From the NCBI RefSeq assembly GCF_004792415.1, contig NZ_CP038853.1:1736001-1800000 (forward strand): a DNA stretch of 64,000 nucleotides. The letters are read 5' to 3'. The notes beneath the pieces were generated by a model. That model worked only from the letters and a program-made list of their open reading frames with translations. It made no database searches and was not told the origin of the DNA. The stretch comes from Pantoea vagans. Lineage in GTDB: Bacteria > Pseudomonadota > Gammaproteobacteria > Enterobacterales > Enterobacteriaceae. Position numbers and translations under genes: made by a program. Of this stretch, positions 47,190 to 56,439 are shown in pieces; position 1 is the first letter of the stretch, and every line of letters starts with the position of its first letter.

Positions 47190-47474
47190 ATGTTCTTAAA
47201 AAAAGTTATTCCTTGTGTGATTTTAGCGCTGGCAAGTGCCGCAATGTCAGGTTGTGTGATGGCTGATGGGGGTCATCACCGTGGCCCATCTTCTGACTGG
47301 CATCGTCATCATGAAGGCCAGCATAACAACACCAGCTGGAGCCATCACGCCGGACCAGCTACGGCGGCAAACAACGCTTCCCAGCATATGGGACCACCGC
47401 CAGCACCGGATAGTGCCGCTCAGCATATGGGGCCGCCACCCGCTGACAGTGGCATTCACCGCTGGCACTCTTAA
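47190..47474 (+). CDS. Small His-rich putative lipoprotein
   Basis: A 94-residue protein. The signal peptide MFLKKVIPCVILALASAAMS ends in a lipobox-like MSGC (Cys at residue 22), so it is likely a lipoprotein. The mature part is rich in His, Trp and Pro: GGHHRGPSSDWHRHHEGQHN, then the repeated unit QHMGPPPAPDSAA and QHMGPPPADS. Such composition suggests metal binding, perhaps copper, zinc or nickel (inference). It is a single gene with only a weak ribosome site. The longer in-frame extension upstream to 47016 has non-coding composition. Confidence 0.6.
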   Translation: MFLKKVIPCVILALASAAMSGCVMADGGHHRGPSSDWHRHHEGQHNNTSWSHHAGPATAANNASQHMGPPPAPDSAAQHMGPPPADSGIHRWHS

Positions 47475-47547
47475 GAGGCGTTTGAGCAATCAGTACGAAA
47501 TCATCTGAAGCGAGAGGGGCTTAATCGCCCCTTTTAACGCGCAATGT

Positions 47548-47706
47548 TTACCTGACCAAATTGTTCAGTAAGCGCGCTTCATCTCTACCCGACAGAGAAC
47601 GTAAGCCTGACGAAGCGTTGCCGCTAAACACGATCCCTAAAAAACCGACCCCACTCGCAAAAGTCACAACAACTCCCGCAGCAAGCACCCAAAGCTTACC
47701 TGTCAT
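47548..47706 (-). CDS. 52-residue single-helix membrane protein
   Basis: [20 protein letters not shown] followed by [20 protein letters not shown] and a basic tail ending LLNNLVR. One membrane helix (about residues 5-28) with a glycine-rich core. GGAG lies 11 nt before the ATG. It is divergent from adhP, whose start is 57 nt away, so the two may share control. Not recognised. Confidence 0.5.
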   Translation of the reverse strand: MTGKLWVLAAGVVVTFASGVGFLGIVFSGNASSGLRSLSGRDEARLLNNLVR

Positions 47707-47763
47707 CTTGTCATCATCTCCGTTTGGCTTATTCTTAATCTCCAGTCAAAAGGAGGAATGTTT

Positions 47764-48786
47764 ATGAAAGCGGCAATTGCTAATAGTGAACACCAGGTTG
47801 AAGTGGTTGAGAAGACGCTGCGTCCTCTCAAAACCGGCGAAGCGCGGCTCAGGATGGAATGCTGTGGTGTATGCCATACCGATTTGCATGTGAAGAACGG
47901 TGATTTTGGTGATAAGACCGGCGTCACGCTGGGTCACGAAGGGATCGGCATCGTTGAGGAAGTCGCGCCGGATGTCACCTCGCTCAAGCCGGGCGATCGC
48001 GCCAGCGTCGCCTGGTTCTTCAAGGGCTGCGGGCACTGTGAATATTGTAACTCCGGTAACGAAACGCTCTGCAGAGACGTCATCAATGCCGGTTATACCG
48101 CCGATGGCGGCATGGCTGAAGAGTGTATTGTTGTTGCAGATTACTCGGTTAAAGTTCCCGATGGACTCGATCCTTTCGCCGCCAGTAGCGTCACCTGCGC
48201 CGGTGTCACTACTTACAAAGCGGTAAAAGTATCAGAGGTCAAACCGGGGCAGTGGCTGGCGATTTATGGCCTTGGCGGGCTGGGTAATCTCGCTCTGCAA
48301 TATGCGAAAAACGTCTTTAACGCCAAAGTGATTGCGATTGATGTCAGTGACGGACAGCTGGCGCTGGCGAAAGAGATGGGTGCCGATCTGGTCGTCAACT
48401 CTGCCAGCGAAGATGCGGCACGCTTTATTCAGGAGAAAACCGGTGGGGCGCATGCGGCTGTGGTTACAGCCGTCGCCAAAGCGGCCTTTAACTCGGCGGT
48501 GGATGCGGTCAGAGCCGGAGGTCGGGTTGTTGCAGTCGGACTGCCGCCGGAAGCGATGAGCCTGAATATCCCGCGACTGGTGCTTGATGGCATCCAGGTG
48601 GTGGGATCGCTGGTCGGAACGCGCAACGATCTGGCGGAAGCTTTCCAGTTTGCGGCAGAAGGCAATGTGGTACCTAAGGTAACTAAAAGGAAGATTGGTG
48701 AGGTCAATGCCATCTTCGATGAGATGATTCACGGCAAAATCCGCGGCAGGATGGTGATCGACTTTACCGGTCAGTCTGCCAGTTAG
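47764..48786 (+). CDS. adhP: Zinc-dependent alcohol dehydrogenase AdhP
   Basis: A 340-residue class I medium-chain dehydrogenase. The start at 47764 is chosen because AGGAGG lies 7 nt upstream; the ATG two codons earlier would be too close. Catalytic zinc ligands are in [20 protein letters not shown] and GHEGIGIV. The structural zinc cysteines are in [16 protein letters not shown], and the NAD-binding motif is [18 protein letters not shown]. It oxidises ethanol and other short alcohols or works in reverse. It closely resembles E. coli AdhP (336 residues). It is monocistronic. Confidence 0.93.
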   Translation: MKAAIANSEHQVEVVEKTLRPLKTGEARLRMECCGVCHTDLHVKNGDFGDKTGVTLGHEGIGIVEEVAPDVTSLKPGDRASVAWFFKGCGHCEYCNSGNETLCRDVINAGYTADGGMAEECIVVADYSVKVPDGLDPFAASSVTCAGVTTYKAVKVSEVKPGQWLAIYGLGGLGNLALQYAKNVFNAKVIAIDVSDGQLALAKEMGADLVVNSASEDAARFIQEKTGGAHAAVVTAVAKAAFNSAVDAVRAGGRVVAVGLPPEAMSLNIPRLVLDGIQVVGSLVGTRNDLAEAFQFAAEGNVVPKVTKRKIGEVNAIFDEMIHGKIRGRMVIDFTGQSAS

Positions 48787-48808
48787 GACCCAACTGAGCG
48801 TCACTAAG

Positions 48809-48832
48809 GCCCGCGTATTGCGGGCTTTTTTT
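48809..48832 (+). terminator. adhP terminator
   Basis: GCCCGC (48809-48814) and GCGGGC (48820-48825) form a 6-bp stem with a GTATT loop, followed by seven T residues. Confidence 0.8.
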
Positions 48833-49002
48833 ATGCCTGCAGCGCCTGGTCCTGCAACGTGAAAGCCTAAACGTGTATTCTCCACAAACATTAATAAGCG
48901 CGGCTTTATGTTTCATTGTGTGATTTTCACTTGCACTTTACCGGTAACATTATAGTTTATGAGGTGAGCTCTTGATTACACACAACTGAAGGAGGGTTAT
49001 TT

Positions 49003-49140
49003 ATGGCGAAGCATCACTTACTTAAATCCATTGAAATTGCTGCAATTGTACTGTTTGTCCTGATACTGGCGTATCTGGCCGTGACCGGTCTGATGTCATC
49101 AACGGGTATGGATCACGCCTGGCCTTATCCCACTAAGTAA
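49003..49140 (+). CDS. 45-residue single-helix membrane protein
   Basis: MAKHHLLKSIEIAAIVLFVL continues through one membrane helix (about residues 9-31) to a short tail ending HAWPYPTK. A strong AAGGAGGG site is 7 nt upstream of the ATG, the best translation signal in this area. A 170-nt upstream region could hold its promoter. It is similar in style to stress-induced small inner-membrane proteins of E. coli. Not recognised by name. Confidence 0.65.
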   Translation: MAKHHLLKSIEIAAIVLFVLILAYLAVTGLMSSTGMDHAWPYPTK

Positions 49141-49203
49141 CTGAGTGCCGCACCAGGGAAACTATAAGTATAATAAATAGAAAATGACCCTCACACAGGG
49201 CAG

Positions 49204-49226
49204 AAAAAACCCCGCCATCGCGAGGT
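49204..49226 (-). terminator. Terminator of the 61-residue gene
   Basis: On the minus strand CCTCGC pairs with GCGGGG around GATG (one G-U pair), followed by TTTTTTC, 11 nt past the stop of the gene at 49237. Confidence 0.65.
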
Positions 49227-49236
49227 TAATCAGAGG

Positions 49237-49422
49237 TTACACCAGACTTACCGACAGAAGCGTCAGTTCTTCCGTTTCCAGCGACAGGCTTTTTTTGGTT
49301 TCAAACATAAAGGCTTCGAGCGCCTCCTCAACATTGTCACCCTCAATAAAGGCGTGCGTCGTGACATGATTTTCACCTTTTGGCTTAATCACGTAGGAAA
49401 CAAACCACTTCTTCTTTTCCAT
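49237..49422 (-). CDS. Unknown 61-residue soluble protein
   Basis: MEKKKWFVSYVIKPKGENHV starts a small alpha/beta protein with a central acidic helix (EGDNVEEALEAFMFETK). GAGGAAGAG lies before the ATG, and a terminator follows the stop. It is well formed as a gene, but I do not recognise the family. It lies in a run of minus-strand small genes. Confidence 0.65.
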   Translation of the reverse strand: MEKKKWFVSYVIKPKGENHVTTHAFIEGDNVEEALEAFMFETKKSLSLETEELTLLSVSLV

Positions 49423-49538
49423 AATGCTCTTCCTCTTCTGAAAATGGTGATGCCGCGTGGCGGTAAGGCATTAACAGGCCGTTTTCCCGCCGGGCCCTCA
49501 GCGGAACATGCCGTTGAAGGCAGCGTGGCCAACAAAGG

Positions 49539-49799
49539 CTAATCCAGCGGGGCAGGATGCAGCAGGTCAATCACGTCATCGATTTCATTACTGGCCGCAT
49601 GGCGATCCAGGGCAACCGCATAGTAGCGTCCCTTACAGTAATGCTTTGTGACCGCCACCCGATGGCCGGTATCACTGTCAGCTTCACCGCCGCTCAGGGT
49701 CTGCAGATGGGGCGGGATAACCAGCTCGCTTTCGAGTTGTTCTGCTTCAATAATCACCGCGCCACCGTCACTGGATAGCAGCAGATGCTGAATGCTCAT
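49539..49799 (-). CDS. Unknown 86-residue protein
   Basis: MSIQHLLLSSDGGAVIIEAE is followed by a polar body with EADSDTGHRVAVTKHYCKGR and an acidic end NEIDDVIDLLHPAPLD. AAGGAGAG lies 4 nt before the ATG, a strong site. It has no signal peptide or membrane helix. Not recognised. It is 116 nt upstream of the 61-residue gene and may be co-transcribed. Confidence 0.65.
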   Translation of the reverse strand: MSIQHLLLSSDGGAVIIEAEQLESELVIPPHLQTLSGGEADSDTGHRVAVTKHYCKGRYYAVALDRHAASNEIDDVIDLLHPAPLD

Positions 49800-49911
49800 G
49801 TTCTCTCCTTTGCGTCAGATTGCTAACCGGGAAAGTGTAGTTCACCTAAACAGGCGTGCTGGCGACGGCGCGTAATCAATGCCTGTGCAGGGCTGATAAC
49901 GAGCGTCAGAG

Positions 49912-49940
49912 GCAAAAAAAAAGCCCCAGTCAGGGGCTTA
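49912..49940 (-). terminator. Acyltransferase gene terminator
   Basis: On the minus strand AAGCCCC and GGGGCTT form a 7-bp stem around a 5-nt loop, followed by nine T residues. Confidence 0.85.
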
Positions 49941-49959
49941 ATCATGATTATTAGCGAAC

Positions 49960-51102
49960 TCAGCTGGTCTGATCGGCCAGCTTCGGCTTCAGCACGCGCT
50001 TACCCATCTGAATGCCGGGCTTCTCAACATACTTATAGAGTAAAGAAGCCAGCGCATAGGTCACAGGGATAGCGGAAACGCAGACAATCAGGAAGCGTGT
50101 CATATCGCTCTTATACTCAATGTCGGTGTGAGTGAGCAGCAGGGCGATCAGCGGGATCACAATCAGCAGGTGCAGCAGATAGACTGAGAACGAGACGTCG
50201 CCCAGCCAGGTGCTGAGGCGGTTGTTCAGCAGCTTACGCGGCAGGGCAATCAGCTGTGCCATCATGCTGCCCTGCGGGTATTGCCACAGAATTGCCGCCA
50301 TACCGACGATCATCAGCGCCTCCATAATCACCTGCAGCTTAATCGCGTCCATGCCAATCGCTACGGTGACGACCGGGCCGAGCAGCGCAAAGGCAACATA
50401 GAGCAGGGATTTACGGCGAATCGCTTCGGCCAGCAGCATACCCGCCAGGAACATGTTCAGCTTAATCAGGATCATCGAAGGCATCTCAAACGCCTCATAA
50501 TAATCGGCCAGCACATAGCGACCGGCGCAGCAGAGCGCCATGATGCCAATCAGCGAGGCAGCATAACCAAAGCGCAGCGTGACCAGCATGATGAACGGGA
50601 ACAGCAGATAGAACTGCATCTCCAGCCCGATGCTCCAGTCTGGCAGCACGGTGTTAAACCCATACTCGGGCAGCATGCCAAACAGGAAGCTGAAGTGAGT
50701 CAGGATGTTTGCCAGTGACTGGTCGTTGTAACGCGACGACTCCGTGGCGGTGCCGGAATAGAAATGCGCAATGGTGTCACGCATCTCACCAAACCACGGG
50801 CCATAAATCAGGGCGATGATTAACAGCAGATAGTAGAGTGGGGCGATACGGAAGAAGCGGCGGATCCAGAACTTCTTAATCGTCTCCGCGCTCTGCCATG
50901 GCTCCTTCTGCTGGCGCTCGACGTAGTTTTTCGCCATCAGATAACCCGATAACAGAATAAACAGGTCGACCCCGATGCCCGGTGATGAAATCAGCGTGAT
51001 GTGGCAATGAACCAGTAAGCTGATATGGCCAACCAGAACCCAGAGAGAGGCAATGCCACGTAATCCTTCCAGCTCCGTTGACCAACCTCGTGTTGCAGAC
51101 AT
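49960..51102 (-). CDS. Acyltransferase 3 family membrane protein
   Basis: A 380-residue integral membrane protein of the acyltransferase-3/OafA group, with about ten helices. It opens with TELEGLRGIASLWVLVGHIS, holding the catalytic-type His in the first helix, then ISSPGIGVDLFILLSGYLMA and FWIRRFFRIAPLYYLLLIIA, all family signatures. Members O-acetylate or O-acylate surface polysaccharides or other glycans. No SGNH domain is attached. It is a lone gene, so the acceptor is unknown. Confidence 0.87.
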   Translation of the reverse strand: MSATRGWSTELEGLRGIASLWVLVGHISLLVHCHITLISSPGIGVDLFILLSGYLMAKNYVERQQKEPWQSAETIKKFWIRRFFRIAPLYYLLLIIALIYGPWFGEMRDTIAHFYSGTATESSRYNDQSLANILTHFSFLFGMLPEYGFNTVLPDWSIGLEMQFYLLFPFIMLVTLRFGYAASLIGIMALCCAGRYVLADYYEAFEMPSMILIKLNMFLAGMLLAEAIRRKSLLYVAFALLGPVVTVAIGMDAIKLQVIMEALMIVGMAAILWQYPQGSMMAQLIALPRKLLNNRLSTWLGDVSFSVYLLHLLIVIPLIALLLTHTDIEYKSDMTRFLIVCVSAIPVTYALASLLYKYVEKPGIQMGKRVLKPKLADQTS

Positions 51103-51302
51103 AACTTTTCCTCGTTTTTATCCGGCTTTTGGCGCTCACTAAGCCTTAAGGCAAAAGATATGTAAACGGCCCTTTACAAAAGTAAGAGGATTCCGAGCAC
51201 AGGAAAGAGAGAAAAATCAATCAGGAAAGGGAGGTAAAGCACAGTAAGTTAAGGGCGTGCAGTGACACACCCTTAACCTGGATTACTGATTATGGGGATC
51301 CA

Positions 51303-51632
51303 TCAGGCCAGCTTTAACAGGATCATACCGGCCAGCAGCAGGGTCAGACCGGCCCACCCTTTGCGGTTCAGTCGCTGACCAAACAGCACCCATCCGGCCG
51401 CAACTGTGGCGATGATGCCAAAACCGCCCCAGACCGCATAGGCGATCGACAGATCGATACCTTTGACCGCCTGCGCCAGTGCGCTGAACGCGAGCAGGAC
51501 ACAGCAGAGTGACAGTACGCCGTGCAGCGGTTTCTTAAACCCATCAGAGTATTTAAGGAATATGTTGGCGGCAATCTCCAGCATGATCGCCAGCGCCAGC
51601 CAGGCGGCATGCACAAAATCAGCCATGACCAT
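51303..51632 (-). CDS. mdtI: Spermidine export protein MdtI
   Basis: A 109-residue small multidrug resistance protein, identical in length to E. coli MdtI, with four helices. The membrane glutamate lies in [20 protein letters not shown], with [20 protein letters not shown] and [20 protein letters not shown] typical of MdtI. It forms a heterodimer with MdtJ that exports spermidine. The ATG at 51632 has GAGG 6 nt upstream and overlaps the mdtJ 3' end by 14 nt. Confidence 0.93.
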   Translation of the reverse strand: MVMADFVHAAWLALAIMLEIAANIFLKYSDGFKKPLHGVLSLCCVLLAFSALAQAVKGIDLSIAYAVWGGFGIIATVAAGWVLFGQRLNRKGWAGLTLLLAGMILLKLA

Positions 51633-51969
51633 GATTAACCTCCGCTGATGATTGGGTGCCGGTCTTGATCAACACAATCCCGACGATCAGCGTCACCAGC
51701 CCGCAGATTTTCAGCGCGGACAGCGCTTCACCAAACAGCTGCACGCTGAATAAGGTAATCAGCATGATGCCGATACCTTCCCACAGGGCATAAGCCACGC
51801 CCAGCGCGATACGTTTGATGGCGAAACTCAGCAGAATATAGGAACAGGCAATCATGCCCAGCATCATCAGGTAGCCTGAATGGCTGCCATTAACGCTGGA
51901 CCACTTCATGAAAAGGGTACCAATAATTTCAGTAACAATAGCGAGTGATAATAAAATCCAGGCGAACAT
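51619..51969 (-). CDS. mdtJ: Spermidine export protein MdtJ
   Basis: A 116-residue SMR-family partner of Mdt[21 protein letters not shown] has the conserved membrane glutamate, and [20 protein letters not shown] the second signature. Four helices are visible. It is the promoter-proximal gene of mdtJI; GGAGAG lies before the start. In E. coli, expression rises with spermidine and involves an upstream leader ORF. A candidate leader is described at 52051. Confidence 0.93.
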   Translation of the reverse strand: MFAWILLSLAIVTEIIGTLFMKWSSVNGSHSGYLMMLGMIACSYILLSFAIKRIALGVAYALWEGIGIMLITLFSVQLFGEALSALKICGLVTLIVGIVLIKTGTQSSAEVNHGHG

Positions 51970-52050
51970 GGATGCTCTCCAGCAACGATAAATGACGACC
52001 TGCCACAGTACACAGGGCAGACTCAGAACAGTGTCGAAGTGGTGAGGGGA

Positions 52051-52137
52051 CTACAGGGCGTTACGCCAGTGCTGATCGGCGACGTTCCAGCCAGAAAGGA
52101 AGGTGGGGGTAAGATGTGACATGAACATTCTGCTCAT
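52051..52137 (-). CDS. Candidate leader ORF upstream of mdtJI (MdtU-like)
   Basis: A 28-codon ORF, MSRMFMSHLTPTFLSGWNVA followed by DQHWRNAL, ends 81 nt before mdtJ. Internal ATGs at codons 4 and 6 are alternative starts. The ribosome site is weak. E. coli carries a small ORF, mdtU, in front of mdtJI that mediates polyamine control. This one is in the right place, but I cannot confirm sequence homology. Confidence 0.45.
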   Translation of the reverse strand: MSRMFMSHLTPTFLSGWNVADQHWRNAL

Positions 52138-52343
52138 AAAATTTACAACGCATCCACATTGTTGCTTCTCATCAGTGGACGGATAGTGCCTCCGGTTAAA
52201 TCCACGCCGGATTTATAGCATTCTGCACATCATGAAATCAACAGCAGATGCTGCTTTATTTGACGCAGGTTAAGGTTTGATGGTTTGAAAAAGGAAGTCT
52301 ATGTAAAAGGATGTATGGAAAAGGCGAGCCGTCAACCCTGCAT

Positions 52344-52374
52344 AAAAAAAGCCGGGCAACAGTGTGCCCGGCCA
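52344..52374 (-). terminator. betBA terminator
   Basis: On the minus strand GCCGGGC and GCCCGGC form a 7-bp stem, followed by seven T residues, 24 nt after the betA stop. Confidence 0.85.
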
Positions 52375-52397
52375 TTGCTACGTGACACCGTCACAAA

Positions 52398-54080
52398 TTA
52401 CTCTGTGCGCTGCGGCACGGTGCGAACCGGCGCGTCACCCGCGACATAATAAGAGGCGGTGCTGCGTGGCAGCGGATCGCGTCCACGAATCTTATCGGCA
52501 ATCTTCTCACCAATCATGATGGTGGTGGCATTCAGGTTACCGGTGATGATCAGCGGCATAATCGACGCATCCACCACGCGTAATCCCTGCAATCCATGCA
52601 CGCGTCCTTCGCCGTCCACGACGGCCATCGGGTCATTACCCATCTTACAGGTGCCGCATGGGTGATAGGCAGTTTCACCGTGGTTACGCACGAACTCGTC
52701 CAGCTGCTCATCCGTCTGGCAATCCAGGCCCGGACTGATTTCACGGCCACGATACTTATCCAGCGCTGGCTGGTTGATGATCTGGCGCGTAATGCGGATT
52801 GCATCACGGAACTCATGCCAGTCCTGCTCATGTGACATGTAGTTAAACAGAATGGCCGGATGACGACGTGGATCGCGTGACTTCAGGCGCACATGACCGC
52901 GGCTTGGCGAACGCATTGAGCCGACGTGACACTGGAAACCGTGAGCATCTACGGCGTTTGACCCGTTGTAGTTAATCGCCACCGGCAGGAAGTGATACTG
53001 AATGTTCGGCCAGGTGAACTCTTCGCGGCTGCGGATAAAGCCGCCTGCTTCAAACTGGTTGCTGGCGCCGATACCGGTGCCGTTAAACATCCACTCTGCA
53101 CCGATTTTCGGCTGGTTCCACCACTTCAGGGCCGGATAGATAGAAACCGGCTCTTTACATTCATACTGCAGATACATCTCCAGATGGTCCTGCAGGTTTT
53201 CACCCACGCCCGGCAGGTCATGCACCAGCGGGATGTCGAACTGCTTCAGCAGCTCAGGCGAACCCACGCCAGAACGCTGCAGGATCTGCGGCGAAGCGAT
53301 AGCGCCCGCGCACAGCAGCACTTCACGGCGAGCGGTCACTTTGTTAATGGTGTTGCTGTCGCCCTGCAGATACTCCACGCCGACCGCGCGCTTGCCGTCG
53401 AAGATGATGCGATCGGTGGTGGCATGCGTAATGATCTTCAGGTTAGGGCGGCCTTTGGCCATATCGAGATAGCCACGCGCGGTGCTGGAGCGACGACCCT
53501 TTGGCGTCACGGTACGATCCATCGGACCGAAACCTTCCTGCTGGTAGCCATTCAGGTCGTCGGTGCGCGGATAACCCGCCTGCACGCCTGCCTCAATCAT
53601 CGCTTCAAACAGCACGTTGTTGCCCGCTTTAGGGGTTGCAACGCACACCGGGCCATCGCCGCCGTGGAAATCGTTCGGGCCGATATCACGGGTTTCCGCT
53701 TTACGGTAGTAGGGCAGGCAGTCCAGATAGCTCCAGTTTTCCAGCCCCGGCTCGCTGGCCCAGTTGTCCAGATCCATCGCGTTGCCGCGGATGTAACACA
53801 TGCCGTTAATCAGGGATGAACCGCCCAGGCCTTTGCCGCGACCACACTCCATGCGGCGGTTGTTCATGTAAGGCTCTGGTTCGGTTTCATACGCCCAGTT
53901 ATAGCGTTTTCCCTGCAGCGGGAAGGCAAGGGCCGCAGGCATCTGGGTGCGAAAATCAAAACGGTAATCCGGGCCGCCCGCTTCCAGCAACAGAACGCTC
54001 ACATTGCTTTCTTCGGTCAGGCGGGTCGCCAGAACGTTTCCTGCGGATCCGGCTCCAATAATAATGTAATCAAATTCCAT
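52398..54080 (-). CDS. betA: Choline dehydrogenase
   Basis: A 560-residue GMC-family flavoprotein. The FAD motif [20 protein letters not shown] is at the N-terminus, the GMC signature [20 protein letters not shown] near residue 80, and the catalytic His region [17 protein letters not shown] near the C-terminus. It oxidises choline to betaine aldehyde at the inner membrane, and partly onward to glycine betaine. Together with betB it gives the osmoprotectant. It is last in the minus-strand betI-betB-betA operon, 23 nt after betB. Confidence 0.96.
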   Translation of the reverse strand: MEFDYIIIGAGSAGNVLATRLTEESNVSVLLLEAGGPDYRFDFRTQMPAALAFPLQGKRYNWAYETEPEPYMNNRRMECGRGKGLGGSSLINGMCYIRGNAMDLDNWASEPGLENWSYLDCLPYYRKAETRDIGPNDFHGGDGPVCVATPKAGNNVLFEAMIEAGVQAGYPRTDDLNGYQQEGFGPMDRTVTPKGRRSSTARGYLDMAKGRPNLKIITHATTDRIIFDGKRAVGVEYLQGDSNTINKVTARREVLLCAGAIASPQILQRSGVGSPELLKQFDIPLVHDLPGVGENLQDHLEMYLQYECKEPVSIYPALKWWNQPKIGAEWMFNGTGIGASNQFEAGGFIRSREEFTWPNIQYHFLPVAINYNGSNAVDAHGFQCHVGSMRSPSRGHVRLKSRDPRRHPAILFNYMSHEQDWHEFRDAIRITRQIINQPALDKYRGREISPGLDCQTDEQLDEFVRNHGETAYHPCGTCKMGNDPMAVVDGEGRVHGLQGLRVVDASIMPLIITGNLNATTIMIGEKIADKIRGRDPLPRSTASYYVAGDAPVRTVPQRTE

Positions 54081-54103
54081 TCGTCGTTCCTCAGGTTAAG
54101 TGA

Positions 54104-55576
54104 TTAAAAGACTGACTGAAAACGCGTCAGCTCAACCTGCACTGACTTCACCTGGGTGTAGCTCTGCAGCGTCATCAGGCCATTCTCGCGGCCAATGCCG
54201 GAGTGCTTGTAGCCGCCCACCGGCATCTCTGCGGCGGACTCGCCCCAGGTGTTGATCCAGCAGATACCGGCTTCGATCTGATGAATCACACGGTGTGCTT
54301 TATTCAGATCCTGCGTCACCAGTCCTGCGGCCAGACCGAATTCGGTGTCGTTGGCGCGGCGGATCACTTCTTCTTCGGTTTCGTAGCTCAGGATCGACAT
54401 CACCGGCCCGAAGATCTCTTCACGGACAATCTTCATCTCATCCCGGCAGTCGGTGAACACGGTTGGTGCCACCCAGGCACCCTGGTCGAAATCGCCACCG
54501 GTCAGACGTTTACCGCCGCACAGCACGCGTGCGCCTTCAGCAATGCCGGACTCGATGTAACGCATCACGTTGTCGCGATGGCTGAAGCTGACCAGCGGGC
54601 CAAAGTTGGTGGCCGGGTCACGCAGATCGCCTGCTTTGATACGGGCAACGCGTTCGCTGATTTTCGCCTCGAACGCCGCCTGCAGTTTTGCAGGAATAAA
54701 GACGCGGGTGCCATTGGTGCAGACCTGACCGGAGCTGTAGAAGTTCGCCATCATGGCGATATCTGCGGCCAGATCGAGATCGGCATCATCAAAGATGATC
54801 AGCGGTGATTTACCGCCCAGTTCCATGGTGACCTCTTTCAGCGTTGAACCCGCTGCATTGGCCATCACTTTTTTGCCGCTGACAACGCCGCCGGTGAAGG
54901 AGACTTTATCAATGCCAGGATGCTCAGTGAGCAGCTGACCGGTCACCGAACCGATGCCCGGCAGCACGTTAAACACGCCATCCGGCAGGCCCGCCTCGGT
55001 GTAGATTTCAGCCAGCTTCAGGGCGGTAAGCGGGGTCATTTCGCTGGGTTTGAAAATCATCGCGTTACCCGCTGCCAGTGCAGGTGCGGATTTCCACAGG
55101 GCGATCTGAATCGGGTAGTTCCAGGCACCGATACCGGCGACCACTCCCAGCGGTTCGCGGCGGGTATAAATAAAGGAGGTTTCACGCAGGGGGATCTGCT
55201 GACCTTCCAGCGCCGGAACCAGACCCGCGTAGTACTCCAGCACGTCGGCACCGGTGACGATATCGACCGCTGAGGTTTCGCTGTAAGGCTTACCGGTGTC
55301 GAGCATTTCCAGCTCTGCCAGCTCATCATTACGCTCACGCAGAATATCGACGGCGCGACGCAGGATGCGTGAACGCTCCATGGCGGTCATGGCGGCCCAG
55401 ACCTTCTGGCCTTTTCTGGCGGCAGCAACGGCGCGATTGACATCGTCCTGGCCGGCGGCATGAACCTCTGCCAGCACTTCGCCGTTGACCGGATTAATCG
55501 TCTGGAACGTTTCGCCAGACGCTGCGGCAACATAAGCGCCATCGATGTAGAGTTTCTGCTCGGTGAATCGGGACAT
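54104..55576 (-). CDS. betB: Betaine aldehyde dehydrogenase
   Basis: A 490-residue aldehyde dehydrogenase of the E. coli BetB length. The catalytic cysteine is in [18 protein letters not shown], the general-base glutamate in [20 protein letters not shown], and the NAD-binding [20 protein letters not shown] is visible. It oxidises betaine aldehyde to glycine betaine, which accumulates under salt stress. GGAG-type ribosome site; 14 nt downstream of betI. Confidence 0.96.
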   Translation of the reverse strand: MSRFTEQKLYIDGAYVAAASGETFQTINPVNGEVLAEVHAAGQDDVNRAVAAARKGQKVWAAMTAMERSRILRRAVDILRERNDELAELEMLDTGKPYSETSAVDIVTGADVLEYYAGLVPALEGQQIPLRETSFIYTRREPLGVVAGIGAWNYPIQIALWKSAPALAAGNAMIFKPSEMTPLTALKLAEIYTEAGLPDGVFNVLPGIGSVTGQLLTEHPGIDKVSFTGGVVSGKKVMANAAGSTLKEVTMELGGKSPLIIFDDADLDLAADIAMMANFYSSGQVCTNGTRVFIPAKLQAAFEAKISERVARIKAGDLRDPATNFGPLVSFSHRDNVMRYIESGIAEGARVLCGGKRLTGGDFDQGAWVAPTVFTDCRDEMKIVREEIFGPVMSILSYETEEEVIRRANDTEFGLAAGLVTQDLNKAHRVIHQIEAGICWINTWGESAAEMPVGGYKHSGIGRENGLMTLQSYTQVKSVQVELTRFQSVF

Positions 55577-55590
55577 GTTTTCTCCTTCCG

Positions 55591-56184
55591 TTATTCGTGC
55601 TCGCCAGCCAGTTGCTGACGGATGAATTGGGTGGTCAGTGTGAGGGCGATAGCGGGATCGAATGGCTTACCGCTCAGCGCGGCGCGCAGCCACAGACCGT
55701 CGATCAGGGCCGCCAGACCGTGTGCGGCCAGGCGTGCTTTTTCCAGTGGCAGTTCACGCCGGAATTCGACCACCAGTGTTGAGTAGAGCCGACGGCTGCT
55801 GACCCGCTCAAGTCTGTTGAGCTGGGGCTGATGCATGCTGCTCGACCAGAAGTCGAGCCAGGCTTTCATCACTGCGGTGTGCACCTGGGTTTCATCGAAA
55901 TTCCCGTCGACAATGGCACACAGCCGCTGTTCTGCGGAAGCATCGGCCAGCGGTTTCAGCCGCGTCAATACCGCTTCGCGCAGCTGACGCGTCACATCAC
56001 GCATCGTAGCTTCCAGCAAACCGTTCTTGTCCCTGAAGTAGTGACTGATGATGCCGGTTGAGACCCCGGCCCGTCGGGCAATCTGGGCAATCGTGGCATC
56101 ATTAATCCCCATCTCATTAATCGTGCTCAGGGTCGCATCAATCAGTTGCCGACGTCGTATCGGCTGCATCCCTACCTTTGGCAT
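55591..56184 (-). CDS. betI: BetI, TetR-family choline-responsive repressor
   Basis: A 197-residue TetR-type regulator. The start is set at [20 protein letters not shown] with GGAG 8 nt before it; the frame is open 70 codons upstream but that section is the promoter region. The helix-turn-helix is [20 protein letters not shown]. The C-terminal ligand domain includes [19 protein letters not shown] and [16 protein letters not shown]. It represses the divergent betT and betIBA promoters and is released by choline. The target operator is visible at 56229. Confidence 0.95.
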   Translation of the reverse strand: MPKVGMQPIRRRQLIDATLSTINEMGINDATIAQIARRAGVSTGIISHYFRDKNGLLEATMRDVTRQLREAVLTRLKPLADASAEQRLCAIVDGNFDETQVHTAVMKAWLDFWSSSMHQPQLNRLERVSSRRLYSTLVVEFRRELPLEKARLAAHGLAALIDGLWLRAALSGKPFDPAIALTLTTQFIRQQLAGEHE

Positions 56185-56228
56185 AGCTCCAGCTCCACCC
56201 TCAAATCGAGCCCCTATTAAATCTTTTT

Positions 56229-56248
56229 TTGATTGCACGTTCAATATA
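56229..56248. promoter_or_regulatory. BetI operator
   Basis: The palindrome ATTGCACGTTCAAT and its flanks closely match the E. coli BetI binding site (ATTGATTGGACGTTCAAT). It lies 45 nt before the betI start in the divergent betI/betT region and can control both promoters. Confidence 0.8.
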
Positions 56249-56439
56249 AAAAGAAAATTTGTTAGGATGCTGTTTTTTAAATGTAGCGTAAGCGAAACGG
56301 CAATGAGTGCTAAAATAGGCTGGATTGTCATAGCGATTAACAGGAAGTGACAGAACGAAACAGAGCCGCACGGCCTGAACACCGTGGGCGGCAAGACGTA
56401 TCCATTGCGTATTTTCAGGACATTAACCAGAGGTAATCG

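Noticed and set aside
52992..53819. 275-codon plus-strand ORF opposite betA
   Set aside because: Shadow of the betA coding strand; betA has all family motifs, this frame none.
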